From positions 1 through 8,330 of the forward strand of contig CAJTWA010000077.1 in NCBI GenBank assembly GCA_910580195.1: a stretch of 8,330 nt of DNA, read 5' to 3'. Positions 5,962 through 8,330 of the stretch are shown piece after piece (within the stretch, counting starts at the first letter, position 1; each line of letters begins with the position of its first letter). The DNA comes from an uncultured Lachnospiraceae bacterium (GTDB lineage: Bacteria > Bacillota > Clostridia > Lachnospirales > Lachnospiraceae). The position numbers and the translations under genes were made by a program. Below the pieces are notes generated by a model that was not told the origin of the DNA, ran no database searches, and saw only the letters and a list, made by a program, of their open reading frames with translations.

Positions 5962-6009
5962 AATATAGCATACAAAAAGCGGATGCTCAAGGATTTTCCC
6001 TGAAAATCC
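5962..6009 (-). promoter_or_regulatory. Promoter and operator-like palindrome of Rpn gene 1
   Basis: On the minus strand, -35 TTGAGC (5985-5990), 17 bp, then TATATT (5962-5967) with an extended-10 TG. Directly upstream and touching the -35 is a perfect 8-bp inverted repeat, GGATTTTC-agg-GAAAATCC (5991-6009). Its position suggests an operator or activator site. The stretch 5937-6058 is identical in the second cassette, although the adjacent 5' coding region has diverged, which points to selection or recent exchange. Confidence 0.65.
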
Positions 6010-6093
6010 AGATACCCCATAGATTTCTACAAACCAGGCACATACATAGTCTGCCATGTCTGAAATGGAATGATACCGTTCCGCCAAAAATAT

Positions 6094-6132
6094 GACGAAA
6101 ATAACCGCCCAGTATTCAAAACTGGACGGCCA
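6094..6132 (-). terminator. Hairpin terminator after the small phage-like gene (repeat copy B)
   Basis: Arms TGGCCGTCCAGT (6121-6132) and ACTGGGCGGTTA (6102-6113) pair over 12 positions in minus-strand RNA with wobbles, followed by a T-rich tail. It is the second copy of the ~85-bp element (6056-6143). It separates the small gene at 6242-6493 from the promoter of Rpn gene 1. Confidence 0.55.
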
Positions 6133-6221
6133 CCTTCAAAAAAGCAACTCACTGGAAAGCCTGGATTTCCCGCCTCAATGTTTTCATATCTACAGATAAA
6201 AAATTTCTTAACGCCAGTTCA

Positions 6222-6238
6222 CTTTCTCAGGATACCCC
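6222..6238. repeat. Direct repeat flanking the small phage-like gene, left
   Basis: CTTTCTCAGGATACCCC at 6222-6238 recurs, with one base fewer, as CTTTCTCAGATACCCC at 6615-6630. The pair encloses a ~376-bp segment holding only the small gene and its 5' region. The left copy begins 4 bp after that gene's stop. Each contains the GATACCCC octamer. Confidence 0.7.
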
Positions 6239-6241
6239 GCA

Positions 6242-6493
6242 TCATTCAAAGTCCTTCTCCGTTTCGCCACGGTAAATAAAGCCTGTAAATTCCCATAACA
6301 GCTTCGGGCTTACATAATAATCATACTTGTTTGAGCCTTCCTTCTTGAACACAGAGCCGATTGGCAAACTACCGTGAATCATCCCCTGCCTTACAAACTG
6401 CTTATCTTTTCCCATCACATTTGCCACAACTGACACTGGCACATTGCGGCCAGTAAACTCTGGAACTGCCTGATATACTACCTTGCTATCCAT
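6242..6493 (-). CDS. Small phage/ICE-type putative DNA-binding protein, 83 aa
   Basis: The start is supported by a perfect AAGGAGG 7 nt upstream of the ATG at 6493. Residues ~18-45 (VPVSVVANVMGKDKQFVRQG, then IHGSLPIG) read like a short helix-turn-helix of the excisionase/MerR-like type found in many Clostridia prophages and conjugative elements. Residues 48-64 (FKKEGSNKYDYYVSPKLL) resemble the wing and following helix of those proteins. It is probably an orphan accessory gene, because no integrase or other phage gene is in the window. It is enclosed by 16/17-bp direct repeats (6222-6238 and 6615-6630) and sits between the two Rpn cassettes. The family assignment comes from recall of similar sequences; DNA binding is inferred. 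Confidence 0.7.
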   Translation of the reverse strand: MDSKVVYQAVPEFTGRNVPVSVVANVMGKDKQFVRQGMIHGSLPIGSVFKKEGSNKYDYYVSPKLLWEFTGFIYRGETEKDFE

Positions 6494-6640
6494 ACAGAAT
6501 CCTCCTTAAAAATAAAAATTGATAAGAAGAATACAATGGCTCAGAAGATATCTCCATTGAATATAAAAACAGCTTCTGCACTCAAATATGCGGATACGGA
6601 AACTGTATCAAAACCTTTCTCAGATACCCCAGTTAGATAT
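6494..6640. other. 5' region of the small phage-like gene
   Basis: No gene. On the minus strand it holds the AAGGAGG site and a loose inverted repeat CAATGG...CCATTG around 6523-6550. No clear promoter can be named: TTGAGT near 6580 pairs only with a poor -10 at acceptable spacing. The right copy of the direct repeat (6615-6630) ends the segment. Confidence 0.4.
6615..6630. repeat. Direct repeat flanking the small phage-like gene, right
   Basis: Partner of 6222-6238. Its GATACCCC octamer (6623-6630) also marks the left limit of the second Rpn cassette, so the segment with the small gene abuts that cassette exactly at the motif. Confidence 0.7.
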
Positions 6641-6674
6641 AGAAGAAAAGCGCATGGTCTGATACCCCATACGC
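6641..6674 (-). terminator. Terminator of Rpn gene 2
   Basis: Stem GCGTATGG (6667-6674) with CCATGCGC (6650-6657), followed on the minus strand by TTTTCTTCT. It is the duplicate of 5021-5051, with the stem fully conserved and a slightly better U-tract. Confidence 0.65.
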
Positions 6675-6749
6675 CTTTCCACTCATCTAAAACTCTAAAA
6701 CTGTTTGCTTAATTTATATTTCATCCACCTTTTACTGTCTTCCCAAGAT

Positions 6750-6938
6750 TCACGCTGGCTGAAATTCTTTTTCCAGCTCAGATACCTGTTCCAATGTGAG
6801 TCCTGAATACAATGCAATCTTCTCTAATGACAATTCCCCATCTTCTATCATCCTTAAGGCAGATTGCCGATTCCCTTGCTCTATGCCTTGCTCTACACCC
6901 TGCTCATATTTTTCCTGATAATGCATCTGCAACGTCAT
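6750..6938 (-). CDS. Candidate intragenic C-terminal protein of Rpn gene 2 (RpnS-like, 62 aa)
   Basis: Same internal ATG (M205, at 6938) and GGAGGT Shine-Dalgarno (6947-6952, 8-nt spacing) as in copy 1. This part of the gene lies in the 326-bp tract identical between copies. The 62-residue product differs from its paralogue only at three positions near the C-terminus (A237D, K239E, E244K in full-length numbering). Translation from this start is inferred. Confidence 0.55.
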   Translation of the reverse strand: MTLQMHYQEKYEQGVEQGIEQGNRQSALRMIEDGELSLEKIALYSGLTLEQVSELEKEFQPA

Positions 6939-7550
6939 ATAATCCAACCTCCACTTCTCATTTTTTCTGGCTGACTGCACTGCCTCATCCAATTCCCTGG
7001 TAAACTCATCCTCCGGCGCTTTCCCATCAATAAAATCAAGCAGCCTCTTCAATTCTGGCGTGACGTCATCCATTGTCCCTTTGGTGTTTAAAATTATCTT
7101 TGCCGTATCATCACCTAAGCCAAGCTCCAGATTTTGGATGCAGCGGTTTTCAAAGGTATAGATATGCCTCCCTTCCCCAAATAAATCAAAGGCGCAGACA
7201 AAAATGACAAAACTCTTCTTCAAATCCTTATAATCCCTCCCCTTTTCCAAAATATTCAGGTCTATCATCCCTTGGTAATATCTTGTCCTCTTAGGCAGGT
7301 TCCGGTTCGTTACCGCTTGCATTTCAATGTTATAAATAACCTCTTCTTCATCCTCCACATAAATGTCCAGACGCACACTTTTTGCCTCAGCCGATAAATC
7401 TATCGTTTCCTGCGGCCTTGGATATTCAATGCGGGATATCTTCACGCCCAGCACCCGCTCTAAAAAAGGCTTACAGAATTTTGGGTCCCTCATGATGACG
7501 CTGAACATGAAGTCATCTTTAATTTGCAGCTCTTCAAATGCTTTTGACAT
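6750..7550 (-). CDS. Rpn-family PD-(D/E)XK nuclease / putative transposase, copy 2
   Basis: 266 residues, same start logic as copy 1 (AAAGGAG upstream of the ATG at 7550). The nuclease motifs are intact: LDIYVED with D62 and YNIEMQ with E76/Q78. By my count it differs from copy 1 at 12 positions: A2S, G68E, G69E, N71V, V72I, A80V, S84N, R87K, K105R, A237D, K239E and E244K. Six of these lie between residues 68 and 84, flanking the catalytic D62/E76, and three lie in the C-terminal part used by the predicted intragenic product. Residues 106-236 are identical. Both copies look functional, with no frameshift or stop. Changes confined to the active-site rim and the C-terminal domain could reflect altered specificity or toxin-antitoxin pairing, or simply mark where gene conversion did not reach. 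Confidence 0.93.
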   Translation of the reverse strand: MSKAFEELQIKDDFMFSVIMRDPKFCKPFLERVLGVKISRIEYPRPQETIDLSAEAKSVRLDIYVEDEEEVIYNIEMQAVTNRNLPKRTRYYQGMIDLNILEKGRDYKDLKKSFVIFVCAFDLFGEGRHIYTFENRCIQNLELGLGDDTAKIILNTKGTMDDVTPELKRLLDFIDGKAPEDEFTRELDEAVQSARKNEKWRLDYMTLQMHYQEKYEQGVEQGIEQGNRQSALRMIEDGELSLEKIALYSGLTLEQVSELEKEFQPA

Positions 7551-7591
7551 AAATGCTCCTTTGTTTCCATTCAAATTCTGGTTCTGCTTAT

Positions 7592-7639
7592 AATATAGCA
7601 TACAAAAAGCGGATGCTCAAGGATTTTCCCTGAAAATCC
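7592..7639 (-). promoter_or_regulatory. Promoter and operator-like palindrome of Rpn gene 2
   Basis: Identical to the copy 1 promoter: TATATT at 7592-7597, 17-bp spacing, TTGAGC at 7615-7620, then the 8-bp perfect inverted repeat GGATTTTC/GAAAATCC at 7621-7639. Both nuclease genes should be controlled alike. Confidence 0.65.
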
Positions 7640-7723
7640 AGATACCCCATAGATTTCTACAAACCAGGCACATACATAGTCTGCCATGCCTGAAATGGAA
7701 TGATACCGTTCCGCCAAAAATAT

Positions 7724-7762
7724 GACGAAAATAACCGCCTAGTATTCAAAACTGGACGGCCA
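7724..7762 (-). terminator. Hairpin after the truncated repeat-protein copy (repeat copy C)
   Basis: Third copy of the ~85-bp hairpin element. One arm reads ACTAGGCGG instead of ACTGGGCGG, which breaks one pair, so it may be weaker than copies A and B. It follows the truncated gene at 7774-8262 just as copy A follows the full-length gene. Confidence 0.5.
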
Positions 7763-7773
7763 CCTTCAAAAAA

Positions 7774-8262
7774 TCAGGATACCCCGTAGAAAAGGAGGAT
7801 GGTACAACAGCTGCTATCTGGTACATCGGGCTTTACTTCTATCTTGCCGCCCACTTTTGCCTTACTCCATGCGCTATATAAGGTTTCTTTTCCAGATTTC
7901 TTGTAACTGCGTATCCTTACATAATATTTTTTGCCTGTTTTCAGCTTTGTGAATGTGTAAGAGGTCTTTGGCAGGCTCTTGGATTTCACGTTCTTCTTAA
8001 ATTTCTTGTCCGTACTTATCTGCACCTGATACCCCGACGCCTTCTTATCCTTTGCCCACCTCACGGTTAATTTTTTGCCTTTCGCTGTGTTACCTGATTT
8101 TACAGATGGCTTCCTGGGGCTTACCTTGACGGTTACTTTCTTAGATGCCTTTCCTGCCTTGATGGTTATGGTTTCAACTCCAGTGTTTTTGATTATCACC
8201 CTGCCTGTATTCTTGTCTACTGCGGCTGATTTTGTCAAGATTAGTTGACACATTTTCTTCAA
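7774..8262 (-). pseudogene. Truncated C-terminal Big2/Fn3 fragment of an LRR surface protein
   Basis: Residues ~14-140 of this frame (from AAVDKNTGRV) match residues 687-815 of the protein at 994-3447, at roughly 88% identity by eye: the second half of the Ig-like domain and the whole Fn3 domain. The signal peptide, LRRs and YDG-type repeats are missing. Homology stops at 8226/8227, and the first 12 residues come from unrelated AT-rich DNA. Near the C-terminus two bases are missing relative to the full-length gene (CTTCTATC against CTTCTTAATC). The normal stop is therefore lost, and the frame runs on through KPDVPDSSCC to a TGA supplied by the GGGGTATCCTGA motif. With no signal peptide or ribosome binding site it is best read as a gene remnant. 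The sequence differences show it derives from a diverged paralogue rather than a fresh copy. Confidence 0.85.
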
Positions 8263-8330
8263 GGGAAAATTAAAATCTATAAATGAGCAAATTTAGAAAA
8301 TTGCACAATAAACTTATGCCACTAAAGCAA
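8227..8330. mobile_element. AT-rich junction DNA, possible insertion-element end
   Basis: The gene fragment breaks off here and composition drops abruptly (27 G+C in the last 100 bases). The first feature is a perfect inverted repeat, TGTCAA-gattag-TTGACA (8233-8250). A sharp truncation next to a short palindromic end suggests the edge of an insertion sequence or other mobile element extending past the window. No transposase frame can be seen in the ~100 bases available. Confidence 0.35.

Larger units (their letters stand above)
5002..6143 (-). repeat. Duplicated Rpn cassette, copy 1
   Basis: This ~1.14-kb unit is repeated at 6623-7773. From 5101 to 6143 the two copies are collinear without indels at an offset of 1630; left of that there are small indels. 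Homology stops at 6143/7773 on the right, directly after the run following TTCAAAAAA, and at or just inside a GATACCCC octamer on the left (5002 and 6623). In minus-strand order it contains the hairpin element, a promoter with operator-like palindrome, the nuclease gene and a terminator. Confidence 0.9.
6623..7773 (-). repeat. Duplicated Rpn cassette, copy 2
   Basis: Partner of 5002-6143. Divergence is uneven: 326 bp (6886-7211) and 122 bp (7567-7688) are identical to copy 1, while 7271-7355 has many changes. The right end (hairpin copy C) merges directly into a block homologous to the 3' end of the repeat protein. Confidence 0.9.

Noticed and set aside
5921..5971. Upstream ATG giving 17 more residues (MLYYKQNQ) to each Rpn protein, also at 7551-7601
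   Set aside because: The -10 box (5962-5967) lies inside this stretch, so the codons before ~5955 are not transcribed, while AAAGGAG precedes the inner ATG.
5002..7785. Integron-like cassette array with attC sites
   Set aside because: The repeated motif lacks the GTTRRRY/RYYYAAC core pairs of attC sites and no integrase gene is present.
5002..7785. CRISPR array, considered because one octamer recurs
   Set aside because: Spacing is irregular (36 bp to ~1 kb), the repeat is only 8-12 bp, and genes lie between copies.

Overview
The window looks like an accessory region of a gut Clostridia chromosome, most likely Lachnospiraceae. The grounds are moderate GC, strong AAGGAGG-type ribosome binding sites, a secreted BspA-type leucine-rich-repeat protein followed by Ig-like and fibronectin modules, and PD-(D/E)XK (Rpn-type) genes. 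No rRNA, tRNA or CRISPR array is visible. Genus-level placement is inference. Every convincing intact gene is on the minus strand.

Layout, left to right. Positions 107-703 encode an acidic protein of unknown function. Positions 994-3447 encode an 817-residue secreted repeat protein, preceded by a possible small ORF (3476-3601). Both units are driven from near-identical 94-bp promoter cassettes (750-843 and 3636-3729). Each cassette has two direct repeats at a 22-bp period in place of a normal -35 box, so one transcription factor probably controls both. A dead XRE-type repressor gene (3727-3953, plus strand) diverges from the second cassette and ends in a hairpin, which is followed by a perfect 22-bp inverted repeat. 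Positions 4052-5000 hold no convincing gene but include a cluster of five consecutive hairpins (4556-4706).

The right half is a tandem array. Two 95%-identical Rpn-family nuclease genes (5120-5920 and 6750-7550) sit in ~1.15-kb duplicated cassettes. Between them is a small phage/ICE-like DNA-binding-type gene (6242-6493), flanked by direct repeats. The array ends in a truncated, frameshifted copy of the C-terminal module of the repeat protein (7774-8262). That copy is cut at 8226/8227 by very AT-rich DNA that starts with an inverted repeat.

The most interesting point is inside the Rpn genes. Each has an internal in-frame ATG (M205) behind a perfect GGAGGT Shine-Dalgarno, predicting a separate 62-residue C-terminal protein. 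This matches the gene-within-gene arrangement known for E. coli Rpn proteins, where the C-terminal product is an antitoxin for the full-length nuclease. The locus may therefore hold two paralogous intragenic toxin-antitoxin (candidate anti-phage) units. A second unexplained signal is an octamer, GATACCCC, present 11 times and always in one orientation. It marks the 3' side or boundaries of almost every module in the right half.
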